Assembly (NCBI RefSeq): GCF_003993795.1
Contig: NZ_RWKV01000001.1
Coordinates: forward strand, 230,599-294,598
DNA from: Aquabacter cavernae
GTDB taxonomy: Bacteria; Pseudomonadota; Alphaproteobacteria; Rhizobiales; Xanthobacteraceae
Reading direction: 5' to 3'
Length of the DNA stretch: 64,000 nt
The notes beneath the pieces were generated by a model. It saw nothing but the letters and a program-made list of their open reading frames with translations, was not told the DNA's origin and searched no databases. Made by a program: the position numbers and the translations under genes. Shown piece by piece: positions 46,728-54,875 of the stretch. Position 1 is the stretch's first letter; each line of letters starts with the position of its first letter.

Positions 46728-47294
46728 CTACTCCCTCTCAGCAAAACCAAACGCTATCGCCCGTAGAAGCGCCCGAGCATCCCCTTCGGCGCGGTGGCTA
46801 GAAAGCGTGCGCTCGATCCATTCCATCGCATGGTATCGGACGGGATCGGGCAACTCGCGGAGGAGAGCCTGCCAACTGCGCAGTTCGAAGGCGGGTTTGA
46901 TATTTCCGGCCTCGAACAGCATCCCCATCCAATGGCGGTCGAATTCCAGGGCATCGCACCACACGGTGCCGGCCCCAAGCCGAACATTCAGGGCCTTGGC
47001 AACCGCCGTTGGCGTTTCGGCATCGACAAGTTCCAACGTGTCGATGCCGTGGATCAGGCTTGCGTGCTCATCCCAGTGTCCGTCCTCTTCCCATTCCTTC
47101 AGGGGACGAATGAGGGCGGACCAACTGGATATCGGCTCCCCATGTGAAGGCCATACGGCGATGCCGACTTCGATCGGATACCCGCCGTCCTCGAGCGAGC
47201 TGGCCTCGAAATCCAGTGTGCGGAGCGGCCATAGGCGGGCGATGGATTCGATCAAAGGCATTCCTCCGAGCACTGATTGAATCGTTGTGATCAT
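46728..47294 (-). CDS. DEDDh 3'-5' exonuclease-like protein
   Basis: 188 residues. Three exonuclease motifs are visible: LDFEASSL (D28, E30), WCDALEFD in the middle, and HRAEGDAR (H and D) near the C-terminus, the DnaQ/RNase T pattern. Size fits a stand-alone exonuclease domain. It may process DNA or RNA of the element or of invaders. It sits 16 bp downstream of the recombinase gene. A start at 47261 is possible. Confidence 0.7.
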   Translation of the reverse strand: MITTIQSVLGGMPLIESIARLWPLRTLDFEASSLEDGGYPIEVGIAVWPSHGEPISSWSALIRPLKEWEEDGHWDEHASLIHGIDTLELVDAETPTAVAKALNVRLGAGTVWCDALEFDRHWMGMLFEAGNIKPAFELRSWQALLRELPDPVRYHAMEWIERTLSSHRAEGDARALLRAIAFGFAERE

Positions 47295-47310
47295 ATAGCG
47301 CCGATAGCAT

Positions 47311-47859
47311 CTATGGCGCAGCGACCCGGGAAATGGTCGCCTTGCTTACCCCCATAATGCGGGCAATGTGCCGGACGCTTTCACCCTCTGCCTTCAAGCG
47401 GGACACGTAGGCCTGCTGATCGGGCGACAGCTTGGGTTTGCGGCCGAACTTGATGCCGCGTGCCTTTGCCCGCGTACGGCCTTCCCCGGTGCGCGTACGG
47501 ATGAGTTCACGCTCGAACTCTGCCAGCCCTCCGAGAATGGTGAGCATCAGGCGCCCGTGCGGGGTCGTCGTATCGGCCCATGCGTCCGATATCGAACGGA
47601 ATGTCGCGCCCTTTTCGGCGACCTCTGCCAGGACATTCAGAAGGTCGCGTGTCGAGCGGGCGAGGCGGTCCAGGCGCGTAACGATCAGAACATCACCGGG
47701 CTTGAGCTTCGCGAGACATTTGCGCAATTCACGGCGCTCGGTCTTCGCGCCGCTGGCTGTCTCGGAGTAAATAACCTGGCACTCTGCAGATTTAAGGTGC
47801 GCAATCTGACTATCTAAAGACTGACCATCGGTTGATATGCGCGCGTATCCGTAAATCAT
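47311..47859 (-). CDS. serine recombinase (resolvase/invertase family)
   Basis: 182 residues from ATG 47859. Catalytic Ser9 lies in YGYARISTDGQ, and VTRLDRLARSTRDLL and GRLMLTILGGLAEFERELI are family hallmarks. The C-terminal helix-turn-helix (VRHIARIMGVSKATISRV) binds the crossover site. Resolvase/invertase size. No transposon ends were found around it, so it may be a DNA invertase, or a relic resolvase of the element. Confidence 0.9.
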   Translation of the reverse strand: MIYGYARISTDGQSLDSQIAHLKSAECQVIYSETASGAKTERRELRKCLAKLKPGDVLIVTRLDRLARSTRDLLNVLAEVAEKGATFRSISDAWADTTTPHGRLMLTILGGLAEFERELIRTRTGEGRTRAKARGIKFGRKPKLSPDQQAYVSRLKAEGESVRHIARIMGVSKATISRVAAP

Positions 47860-47894
47860 GAATTCAATATAATAAACTTCAGTTCTTATGCAAT

Positions 47895-47928
47895 AAAAAA
47901 GGCAAGTCATCAAATGATGACTTGCCTT
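47895..47928 (-). terminator. rho-independent terminator
   Basis: Fourteen-base arms at 47899-47912 and 47915-47928 with an AA loop. On the minus strand it is followed by a T run (47900-47895). It closes the small gene at 47933-48139. Confidence 0.8.
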
Positions 47929-47932
47929 AGCT

Positions 47933-48139
47933 TCACTCGCTCTCCATCCACTCGATAAACTGCTCCCAAGTCACGGCGACGCCGCTCTCTCGTCTGCTCT
48001 TACCTTTTGCCCAGATCAGACCCGTGCGAGTTAGATACACATCGCCCAGCAGCTGACCATCATTGTCGTTCACTTGGAATTCGATACCTTTGTTCTTCAC
48101 TTCGAGTTCGACGTGAAAATCCTTGATGACAACTTTCAT
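47933..48139 (-). CDS. small hypothetical protein
   Basis: 68 residues from ATG 48139 after GAGGGAG. VIKDFHVELEVKNKGIEFQV and ILAKGKS-like strands predict a small beta-rich domain with a C-terminal helix (WEQFIEWMESE). No family recognised. It has its own terminator, so it is likely a real single-gene unit. Confidence 0.6.
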   Translation of the reverse strand: MKVVIKDFHVELEVKNKGIEFQVNDNDGQLLGDVYLTRTGLIWAKGKSRRESGVAVTWEQFIEWMESE

Positions 48140-48328
48140 ATCAACAACCGCTCCCTCAACGCCTGATTGTGAGAGGGAGTTTTAAGGCGCTCGGGAAAAA
48201 ACGTCATTGTCTAGGTTCAGTTTGCGCGCGTCCTATCCACAGGCGCGTAAAGACCCTTTTGCTCGCATTTTCTTCTATTTCGTGCGTTATATCGCGCTTA
48301 AGAGGAAGCATGACCTCCGGGAGCAACA

Positions 48329-48841
48329 ATGACCGACGCTGAGTATGATGAAGAGGCCGAGTTCGAGCAGCTAGCCAAGCGCGCTCAAGAGCTCAAAGCG
48401 ACCGATCACTCGGCGCGCGTCTTCTTCGAGGTTATGGCCCAACGCGAGCGGGATCCGTCAGCCACGAGCATCGAGAACCTAGCGAAGATCATCCGGTCTG
48501 ACCGTGCTGCGGCTGTTGAATTAGCTCGCGCGTTTCAAGATGCCCAGTTCGGGAAGTTTATTGTCGGCCGGCGGGGAAGTGTTTCCCGCTTCGAATGGTG
48601 GTGGAGCGCAACAAGCCTGGCGCAGGTGGCGCTTGGGACGGACACCGATATCCCACGCGTTGATCCCACCCAGGCCGGAGATGACGAGGCGAGTGAGGAG
48701 GCCCGGGAAAAGGACGGCGACGAAAAGCCAGTGCGCACGCCTTCACCGCCTCTCATGTTGACCATTCCCCAAGCCAAGGAAGCGCTGTCGCGCACGTTGG
48801 GTGTACCGGTCGAGAGCATCGAGATTATCATTCGCGGCTAA
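48329..48841 (+). CDS. hypothetical acidic protein
   Basis: 170 residues from ATG 48329. N-terminal half helical (EFEQLAKRAQELKATDHSAR); the middle (DDEASEEAREKDGDEK) is acidic and disordered; the last 35 residues (LMLTIPQAKEALSRTLGVPV) form a small folded unit. I recognise no family. It is convergent with the Rep-like gene, with only seven bases between them. Confidence 0.55.
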   Translation: MTDAEYDEEAEFEQLAKRAQELKATDHSARVFFEVMAQRERDPSATSIENLAKIIRSDRAAAVELARAFQDAQFGKFIVGRRGSVSRFEWWWSATSLAQVALGTDTDIPRVDPTQAGDDEASEEAREKDGDEKPVRTPSPPLMLTIPQAKEALSRTLGVPVESIEIIIRG

Positions 48842-48848
48842 TGCGCTA

Positions 48849-49496
48849 TCAGGCGCCTATTCGCTTCTTGGAACGTCTGGGCAGCCTCCTGCACGCCTCG
48901 TCATAGCCTTTGTCCGTTGGATTAACGGTGGTCTTGCGCTCTTCGGGCAGGACAAGAATGGTGTCCATGGAGAGCTTGTTTCCCACGGTTTTGAAAGCGT
49001 ATTCAGTCATGTAGTCGGGCGTATGGACCACACGCCCGACCCACAGACGGGCAATGTGCGTCTCATCGATAAGCTGATCATGATTGGCTTTGGCCCACAG
49101 GTGGAATTTGCGCTTGAACCGCGACACAGGCGGCTGAAGAAACATTGCGTGAAAATGCAGCCCATCATTGATCGAGACATCTTGAATGCTCGATTTTTCC
49201 GTCTTGGGTACGGGTAGATCAGGGGCCGCGAGCATGATTGGGAGCTTATTGCGCTCCCGAATATCGTTGGGACGATGGGCGAAGCGGGTGACGATGCGGC
49301 TGTAGAAGCGCCGAATATCCCCTTGGGCGAGCGGTATAAAATTCTCCTTAGGAGAAAAACTGACAGGCTGAAACATGAAGCTCAGAAAGAAGGGCTTGTA
49401 TCCTTGATCCACGAGAGCCTTTACCCATTCTCCGTATGAGCGGCGAAGTCTATTCGAGTTAAAGAAGTCGCTCTGATTAAAAACGCTTTTGTACAT
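48849..49496 (-). CDS. HUH-type replication initiator/endonuclease-like protein
   Basis: 215 residues. Three motifs of HUH rolling-circle initiators occur in order: a FFLSFMF strand (residues 36-42, motif 1), the metal site HFH in GLHFHAMFL (114-116, motif 2), and YMTEYAFKT (162-170, motif 3) with Tyr162 or Tyr166 as the candidate nicking residue and a following Lys. Known HUH Rep proteins nick at an origin hairpin; a large inverted repeat lies just upstream of this gene. It could also be a mobilisation or single-strand transposase-like enzyme. Motif-level evidence only. Confidence 0.6.
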   Translation of the reverse strand: MYKSVFNQSDFFNSNRLRRSYGEWVKALVDQGYKPFFLSFMFQPVSFSPKENFIPLAQGDIRRFYSRIVTRFAHRPNDIRERNKLPIMLAAPDLPVPKTEKSSIQDVSINDGLHFHAMFLQPPVSRFKRKFHLWAKANHDQLIDETHIARLWVGRVVHTPDYMTEYAFKTVGNKLSMDTILVLPEERKTTVNPTDKGYDEACRRLPRRSKKRIGA

Positions 49497-49603
49497 ACGG
49501 ATAATACCCCAGTCTGTATCAAATATTTCATCTGATCAATGTAATAAAGGCACTGTCGTGCAATGATTATAGAGATCACATTCAACAATTGATCTATTTA
49601 CGA

Positions 49604-49622
49604 ATGGCTCCTCATGGCTCCT
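49604..49622. repeat. direct repeat of ATGGCTCCT
   Basis: ATGGCTCCT at 49604-49612 and again at 49614-49622, period 10 bp, immediately left of the large inverted repeat. The spacing of one helical turn suits a protein-binding site. Confidence 0.55.
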
Positions 49623-49692
49623 ATGCAAATCACATCTATTATTCACATATTAAATACAGTAAATTTATGTGAATAATAGATGTGATTTGCAT
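49623..49692. repeat. 27-bp-arm inverted repeat, candidate origin or nick site
   Basis: Arms at 49623-49649 and 49666-49692 are perfect complements, with a 16-base AT-rich loop. The arms begin and end with ATGCAAATCACATC and its complement. It lies in an otherwise gene-free 397-bp region between the HUH-like gene and the next minus-strand gene. No T run adjoins it, so a simple terminator is less likely than a replication origin or a cruciform target. Confidence 0.7.
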
Positions 49693-49834
49693 GTCGGGGC
49701 ATGTGCTTCCGCGTCTCCTGCGAAGACGGGGTCGGGCGCGGAATCCGGATTGCCTTGAAACTGCGTTTTAGGCCGACAACATACTTAACAAGATCGCTCA
49801 AAAGACCCTAAGGGCCACAAAAGGCGGGCCTAAA

Positions 49835-49866
49835 CAAAAAAAAGGCCCCTCCCGAGAGGGAGGAGC
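49835..49866 (-). terminator. rho-independent terminator
   Basis: On the minus strand a ten-base stem with one mismatch (49866-49857 with 49852-49843) and a four-base loop is followed by eight T residues (49842-49835). It ends the AlpA-linked transcript at 49894. Confidence 0.82.
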
Positions 49867-49893
49867 CGAGCATCAGTTCCGGAATTTTCCTTT

Positions 49894-50490
49894 CTAGACG
49901 CTCTCTGATTTTATCAGTTTCGTCACCTCGAACAGAGAGCGGGATTTATCGATCAATGTGGCGTAGATCTGAACCTGCTGTCCGATCTCGTATTTTTCGA
50001 TGCGCTTTAGGCGCTTCTCGTCAAAGGTGAATTTCACCGCCGCCGGCTTCGAAGGCGAGGCCTTTTGACGAACTTGGCGAGGATCCATCTTGGCAGCCTC
50101 CTCGGCTATTTTCTTGTAGCCGCCGCGGAGCGCGATTTCGCGAGGCATATCGGCAAAAGACACCTCCTGATGCTGATGCAAATATTCAGCGCAGCGAGCG
50201 CGTGAGGCGGCAAGTTGATACGCTTGCTGAGATCTTGCGTTCGCCATATACATCATAGCCGCATGAATTGTATTCTTCGGTGGATGGACTCCATTCCAGA
50301 ATTTCTTGCGCTTGAACGCGTCCAGATGCTTCTCTTCGCTCTGCAGGGCGTAGCCAATCTCTGCTGCCTCCGCGATGAGTTCTCGCACCTGATTGCGGTA
50401 ACCCAAATTTGCTGAATTGTAACGCTTGCGAAGTGCCTCCAGAAGCTTGAGAGGCCCGCTCGAGTATTTGGTTGTGGACTGCTTCTTCAT
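49894..50490 (-). CDS. hypothetical protein of the satellite-like core
   Basis: 198 residues from ATG 50490 after GGAGTG. Basic and helical (LLEALRKRYNSANLGYRNQV, ALQSEEKHLDAFKRKKFWNG), with a C-terminal beta part (FDEKRLKRIEKYEIGQQVQI). It starts four bases after the AlpA-type gene, so it is co-transcribed with it, and the terminator follows. I do not recognise the family; position suggests a role in replication or excision. Confidence 0.6.
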   Translation of the reverse strand: MKKQSTTKYSSGPLKLLEALRKRYNSANLGYRNQVRELIAEAAEIGYALQSEEKHLDAFKRKKFWNGVHPPKNTIHAAMMYMANARSQQAYQLAASRARCAEYLHQHQEVSFADMPREIALRGGYKKIAEEAAKMDPRQVRQKASPSKPAAVKFTFDEKRLKRIEKYEIGQQVQIYATLIDKSRSLFEVTKLIKSESV

Positions 50491-50494
50491 CTTT

Positions 50495-50701
50495 TCACTC
50501 CTTCACGTCAGGATTAATGAGGGCAAGGATTTCGCTTTCACGCCAAACGCGGAGGCGCTGTCCGATGTGGACGGGGCGCGGAAATCTGCCGTCCTTGATG
50601 CCACGCCACCACGTGGCACGAGACACCGGAATTGGGCCTTCGGGGCCAATCACCTGCTGAAGGCGAAGAAGGCGCACGGAAGTGTTGGAGGCAGTTTTCA
50701 T
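50495..50701 (-). CDS. AlpA-family regulator
   Basis: 68 residues from ATG 50701, preceded by GGAGCTCG. VSRATWWRGIKDGRFPRPVH and IGQRLRVWRESEILALI are the AlpA winged helix-turn-helix. AlpA proteins in P4-like and PICI satellites switch on integrase/excision genes. It lies between the integrase and Rep-like genes on the same strand, the expected position. Confidence 0.85.
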   Translation of the reverse strand: MKTASNTSVRLLRLQQVIGPEGPIPVSRATWWRGIKDGRFPRPVHIGQRLRVWRESEILALINPDVKE

Positions 50702-50970
50702 CGCGAGCTCCGGATTTGGGGTGCACGAGGCCGTTCGCCGCAAAGGCGTTTTTCAAGCCGCATGTGTCGGGGATTGGCCACGTGGGCCGGGAGAGGGCGG
50801 GTTTTCCTGATCAGGGAAGATGGCCCGCTAAGGTCCTTGTTGTGCGCTTAGGGGGCGTTTAGGATGCAGTCATATCAGGCCTTTCCAATGGGATAAAATC
50901 ATCCCATATGAATTCTTATAAGCCCATATAACCGCTTTTCAAGCTTAAAATTTAAAATGCCCAAAAAATC

Positions 50971-52179
50971 TCATTCCGTCGGCGATCTTATTTTCAGTGC
51001 CCGAAAATCATCCAGCATGTCCGCCCAAGCCTGCATCATCGCGACGCGCTCCGGCCAGTAGGTGGCGCGGTTATAAGCGCGCCGCACGGCATTGGGCTCC
51101 ACATGCGCCAAGGCCGCTTCGATCACGTCCGGAGGGAAGCCGCGCTCGTTCAAGATCGAGCTCGCCGTGGCCCGGAAGCCGTGCGCCGTCATCTCATCTT
51201 GCGTGAAGCCCATGCGCCGAAGGGCGCTATTGAAGGCGTTCTCGCTCAACGCTTTCTTATGCGAGCGGATCGAGGGGAACACGAGTTCGCTGGTTCCCGT
51301 GATGGGGTAAAGGTCGTCGAGCACCTGTATCGCTTGGCGAGACAGCGGCACCAGATGCGGCCGGCGCATCTTCATCCGATGCTCCGGGATCGTCCATACC
51401 CCCTTCTCGAGGTCGATTTCCTTCCATCTTGCGCCGCGCACCTCTCCTGGCCGGCAGAAGGTCAGTGCGTTGAACAACAGCGCAGCGCGGACGGAGGGCC
51501 AGCCGGTATAGGTATCGATGGAGCACAGAAGGGCTCCAACGTCTTTTGGCTCGATGAGCGCGGCCCGATGCACCACCTTTGGAGGGCGAAGAGCGCCGCG
51601 TAGAGACGCTGTCGGGTCTGATTCCGCGCGCAAGGTCGAGATGGCAAGGCGGAACACGCTGCCGATGGTCGAGCGAAGGCTCCGGGCTGTCTCCAGCCTA
51701 CCGCTGCGCTCGACGCTCTGGAGAACACTCAGCACTTCCACAGGTGTGATGTGCGAGATTGGGCGATTGCCCAATGCCGGGCCGGCCAGTTTCTCGAGGA
51801 ACCATCGGTTCTTTGTCAATGTCGCCGGTGCGCAGCCCTTGGCGCTAAGTCTCTCGAGATACTCCGCCGCAATGAGACCGAAGGTGTTCTCGGCCGTCGC
51901 AGCCGCTTCGATCTTGGCCTTCTGCCGAACAACCGAGGGATCTTCGCCGTCCGCGAGGGCGCGTTTGGCTTCGTCGCGTTTTTGTCGGGCGTCGGCGAGG
52001 GAGATAGTGGGGTAAGGGCCGAAGGAGAGCTGTTTTGCCTTCCCCGCGAAGCGGTAGGCGAGGCGCCAGAGGCGGCTGCCGGAGGGGGTAACGAAGAGGA
52101 AAAGACCCCCGCCATCGAAAAGCTTATAGGCCTGTTCCTTCGGCTTGGCGTTTCGAATGGCGATGTCGGTGAGGGGCAT
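50971..52179 (-). CDS. int: P4-type tyrosine integrase
   Basis: 402 residues from ATG 52179. N-terminal arm-binding domain (PLTDIAIRNAKPKEQAYKLF) of the DUF4102 type, then the catalytic domain with Arg in LTFCRPGEVRGARW (near 241), HGFRATASSIL (near 333) and Tyr in RRAYNRATYW (near 370). All catalytic residues are present, so it should be active. It starts 165 bp from the attachment repeat and carries arm-type repeats upstream. It should catalyse integration of element 1 at tRNA-Gly, and excision with help from the AlpA-type gene. Confidence 0.92.
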   Translation of the reverse strand: MPLTDIAIRNAKPKEQAYKLFDGGGLFLFVTPSGSRLWRLAYRFAGKAKQLSFGPYPTISLADARQKRDEAKRALADGEDPSVVRQKAKIEAAATAENTFGLIAAEYLERLSAKGCAPATLTKNRWFLEKLAGPALGNRPISHITPVEVLSVLQSVERSGRLETARSLRSTIGSVFRLAISTLRAESDPTASLRGALRPPKVVHRAALIEPKDVGALLCSIDTYTGWPSVRAALLFNALTFCRPGEVRGARWKEIDLEKGVWTIPEHRMKMRRPHLVPLSRQAIQVLDDLYPITGTSELVFPSIRSHKKALSENAFNSALRRMGFTQDEMTAHGFRATASSILNERGFPPDVIEAALAHVEPNAVRRAYNRATYWPERVAMMQAWADMLDDFRALKIRSPTE

Positions 52180-52212
52180 GTGTAGGCATCTCAAATCGGC
52201 CCGAAGCCGCGA

Positions 52213-52232
52213 TGCCTACAAAAATGCCTACA
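52213..52232 (+). repeat. arm-type repeat at the right element end
   Basis: TGCCTACAAAAATGCCTACA, two TGCCTACA octamers with an AAAA spacer, between the integrase start and the attachment repeat. It matches 18 of 20 bases at 15928-15947. Confidence 0.55.
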
Positions 52233-52343
52233 AATTTCTGAGATGCAACGGCAGGCCATGCGCGCGTGTGAGGCTCTGGGAGACGCTCAATTCATTGATT
52301 TTCCAGAGAAATGAGATTTTCTGAGATGCCCTGAGGCAAGAAA

Positions 52344-52389
52344 TTGGAGCGGGCGATGGGAATCGAACCCACGACATACAGCTTGGGAA
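52344..52389 (-). repeat. right attachment site: 3' half of tRNA-Gly(CCC)
   Basis: On the minus strand, 52389-52345 reads from the anticodon loop TTCCCAA through GCTGT, the T arm GTGGGTTCGATTCCCAT, the acceptor CGCCCGC, T and CCA. That is the last 45 bases of a tRNA-Gly. The 5' half is missing and unrelated DNA begins at 52390. The first 22 bases equal the left repeat (15850-15871). The break in the anticodon loop is where many tyrosine integrases cross over, so 52390 marks the start of a second element. Confidence 0.75.
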
Positions 52390-52452
52390 AAGGGCGACAA
52401 ACGTTGATCTAGCTTCTTCACGTTCCCCATGGCGTCTCCGGCAAGGAGACAC

Positions 52453-52686
52453 ATGGGATTGCGCGGGATTAAGCGGGATAAGGCGGGACGCGGCAAACAG
52501 CGAGCGAAGGCAAGGCGTGATACGTCAGGACTCTCCTACGCAGTTTATGATGGTCACGTCCATCTGGGGACCGTTCTAGGACGACGTGCTGGCGGCTTCG
52601 ACGCGCGCTCCGCAAGTGGTGGTCGCCTTGGCCATTTCGATTCGATCAAGGCGGCGGCCGATTGCGTTGGCCGAGGTGGCCAATGA
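52453..52686 (+). CDS. small hypothetical protein of element 2
   Basis: 77 residues from ATG 52453, chosen because AAGGAGA lies six bases before it; an in-frame ATG at 52429 lacks a site. Basic N-terminus, then GLSYAVYDGHVHLGTVLGRR, then FDSIKAAADCVGRGG. Such short proteins often open phage lysogeny or replication modules. Its stop overlaps the next start (ATGA). Confidence 0.55.
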   Translation: MGLRGIKRDKAGRGKQRAKARRDTSGLSYAVYDGHVHLGTVLGRRAGGFDARSASGGRLGHFDSIKAAADCVGRGGQ

Positions 52687-53429
52687 GCGTCGTCTCGGCC
52701 GTGCACGTCATGCGAAACCGCGTTGATGCGGCCAGCGTGAAGGATCTGGATCTCGTCGCCCGTGATATGTGGCGGGCGCTGACACGAGGAGAAATCTCCG
52801 ACGAGGAGGCCGCGGAGATCGATGCCCAGATCAGCGGTCGGCGCGAGAAGCACGCCTACTCACCCGTTCCAAATCGTCTTGTCCTGAGCAGATTCAAGCC
52901 TCGGCAGCGGCAGCGGTCGCCTGACCGGCAGGCGTCGCGCGACCGGCGGCGACGCCTGGGCGGTTCCAGTGTTCTGCCCGATAGCCTGCGCCATCATTAC
53001 ACCGAGGGGCAGCGCGCCGTTCTCTGCATCGTGGCAGGGGAGATCAAGCACCACGGCATCTGTGATCTCCCGATCGACAAGATAGCGGCGCTCGCAGGTG
53101 TGTGCCGGACTACGGTGCAGACGACGCTCCATGAGGCGCGGCGGCTCGGCCACATCAGGATCACTCACAGGCCGCGGCGCGGCCAGAAGAGCCTCCCGAA
53201 CCTCGTTTCGATTGTCTCGACGGCTTGGCTCGCCTGGTTGAAGCGTGGCCCCTCAGCTCACCGGCCGACAGGGTCCAGTTTGCTTTCGCCGGTCAAAAAA
53301 GTGAGCCCCACGAAGAGCATAGAGGGCCTTCAAGAAAGGGCATTGAGATCGACGAATGCGCTCCAGGCACGGCAAGGAACGCTGGGGTTGGGGACAGATC
53401 CGCGTCGTGGAGGGCTGCAGCCTGAATGA
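52683..53429 (+). CDS. helix-turn-helix protein (replication-initiator-like)
   Basis: 248 residues from ATG 52683, overlapping the previous stop. The middle (residues 118-165) is a winged helix: LPIDKIAALAGVCRTTVQTT, then LHEARRLGHIRITHRPRRG. The Arg-rich stretch at about 70-85 may bind DNA. The C-terminal 60 residues are of low complexity. Comparable proteins in rhizobial prophages are annotated as helix-turn-helix or replication proteins. It precedes the head genes. Confidence 0.65.
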   Translation: MSVVSAVHVMRNRVDAASVKDLDLVARDMWRALTRGEISDEEAAEIDAQISGRREKHAYSPVPNRLVLSRFKPRQRQRSPDRQASRDRRRRLGGSSVLPDSLRHHYTEGQRAVLCIVAGEIKHHGICDLPIDKIAALAGVCRTTVQTTLHEARRLGHIRITHRPRRGQKSLPNLVSIVSTAWLAWLKRGPSAHRPTGSSLLSPVKKVSPTKSIEGLQERALRSTNALQARQGTLGLGTDPRRGGLQPE

Positions 53430-53648
53430 GATCGCTTTCGAGGGGTTCGCTGCCCTCAAATACCGCCCAAACGCCTGGGATAGGGGGGGTGGTGCACGAC
53501 CTCGGGCCTCGCATCAGGACCGGTGAGGTCCCGCCCGTGCGTGATATGCACCATATGGTGTTTTTTCTGATGAAGGTCAAAAGGTTATTGGCTATTCGAT
53601 GTTTAGTCAAGTTCTTTTTGGCATAAATTGGCACAAGCATCCGTCTAG

Positions 53649-54875
53649 ATGCGGAGATTTACAAGGCGCATACAATTATGGATGCGCAACCCATTCAAAG
53701 TGCTACGCGGCTTCTTCGACACAAAGTCTCTGGCGCTGCCGGAGGCCGATCTTCTTGCGCTGTTTGGCTCAGGCTCCCAGACTGCCGCCGGTGTAGCCGT
53801 TGGCCCCGGCAATGCGCTCACCGTGCCGGCGGTTGCATGCGCCATACGTGTCATTTCCGAAGCGGTCGCGACCCTTGATGTGCGTGTCGTCCAACGCGGA
53901 GACGACGGCACGGAACACGACGTTCCCGATCATCCTGCCTGGGCCTTGCTGCGCGACGCTGCCAATGATTGGACGGACGCCTTCAGTTTCCTCCGTGACC
54001 TGACCGCTCAGGCGCTCATCTATGATGCTGGTGGGCTCGCATGGGTTAATCGCGTGGACGGGCGGCCTGTCGAGGTCATCCACTATCAGCCGAGCTACCT
54101 GACGGCGCAGGACGATGGCACGGGCACGGGTGCCTTCCGGTACACCCTGAACGGCCGGGATGTTCCGGCCGAAGATATCATTCACCTGAGGAGCCCCTTC
54201 GGCCGCTCTCCGCTCAGCCTCGCACGTGAGAGCATCGGGCTGGCCTTGACGTTGGATGCCCACGCGGCCCGGCTGTTCGGCAACGGTGCCCGGCCCTCCG
54301 GCGTTCTGTCGCTGAAGGAGCGGGTTACGCCCGATGCGATCAAGCGCATTCGCGATTCCTGGCAGCTCGCTCATGGCGGTGGAAAGTCCGGCGGCACGGC
54401 GATCGTGGAGGGAGGCGCCGAATACGCGCCCCTCACGATGTCATCCACCGACGCTCAATTCCTCGAGCTGACGCGGTTTCAGATTCTCCAGATCGCGCGT
54501 CATTTCCGTGTGCCCGTGACGATGCTCCAGGATCTGGAGCGAGCCACCTGGAGCAACATGGAACAGGCTGGTCAGGAGTTCCTCGTCTATTGCCTTGAGC
54601 CGTGGCTGCGCGCCCTTGAGGGATGCCTCCGGCGTGCATTGTTCACAGCGGATGAATTCCCTTCTCACCGAGTGGTTTTTGATCGCGATGACCTCACGCG
54701 CGCCGACATTGGAGCGCGTGCGACGGCTTACAGTTCGCTCATCGCGAGCGGCGTGCTGAACGCCAATGAGGCCCGGGCCTGGGAGGGACTGCCAGCCCGA
54801 GAGGGCGGCGATGCCTTTGGCAACCCCTTCACATCTACGCCTACCGGGGCCGCCACGGTGCAGGGAGGCGCCTGA
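53649..54875 (+). CDS. HK97-family phage portal protein
   Basis: 408 residues. AVACAIRVISEAVATLDVRV, AFSFLRDLTAQALIYDAGG and HFRVPVTMLQDLERATWSNM followed by EQ are characteristic of HK97 gp3-type portals. The dodecamer sits at one capsid vertex and passes DNA in with the terminase. An ATG at 53682 in the same frame is a possible alternative start. The stop overlaps the protease gene by one base. Confidence 0.92.
   Translation: MRRFTRRIQLWMRNPFKVLRGFFDTKSLALPEADLLALFGSGSQTAAGVAVGPGNALTVPAVACAIRVISEAVATLDVRVVQRGDDGTEHDVPDHPAWALLRDAANDWTDAFSFLRDLTAQALIYDAGGLAWVNRVDGRPVEVIHYQPSYLTAQDDGTGTGAFRYTLNGRDVPAEDIIHLRSPFGRSPLSLARESIGLALTLDAHAARLFGNGARPSGVLSLKERVTPDAIKRIRDSWQLAHGGGKSGGTAIVEGGAEYAPLTMSSTDAQFLELTRFQILQIARHFRVPVTMLQDLERATWSNMEQAGQEFLVYCLEPWLRALEGCLRRALFTADEFPSHRVVFDRDDLTRADIGARATAYSSLIASGVLNANEARAWEGLPAREGGDAFGNPFTSTPTGAATVQGGA

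Noticed and set aside
47311-47859. A Tn3-like transposon around the serine recombinase
   Set aside because: No transposase gene and no terminal inverted repeats were found nearby; the long hairpin at 47895-47928 is better explained as a terminator.
49623-49692. The large inverted repeat as a simple terminator
   Set aside because: There is no T run on either side, the arms are much longer than usual, and a proper terminator for the adjacent minus-strand gene already exists at 49835-49866.
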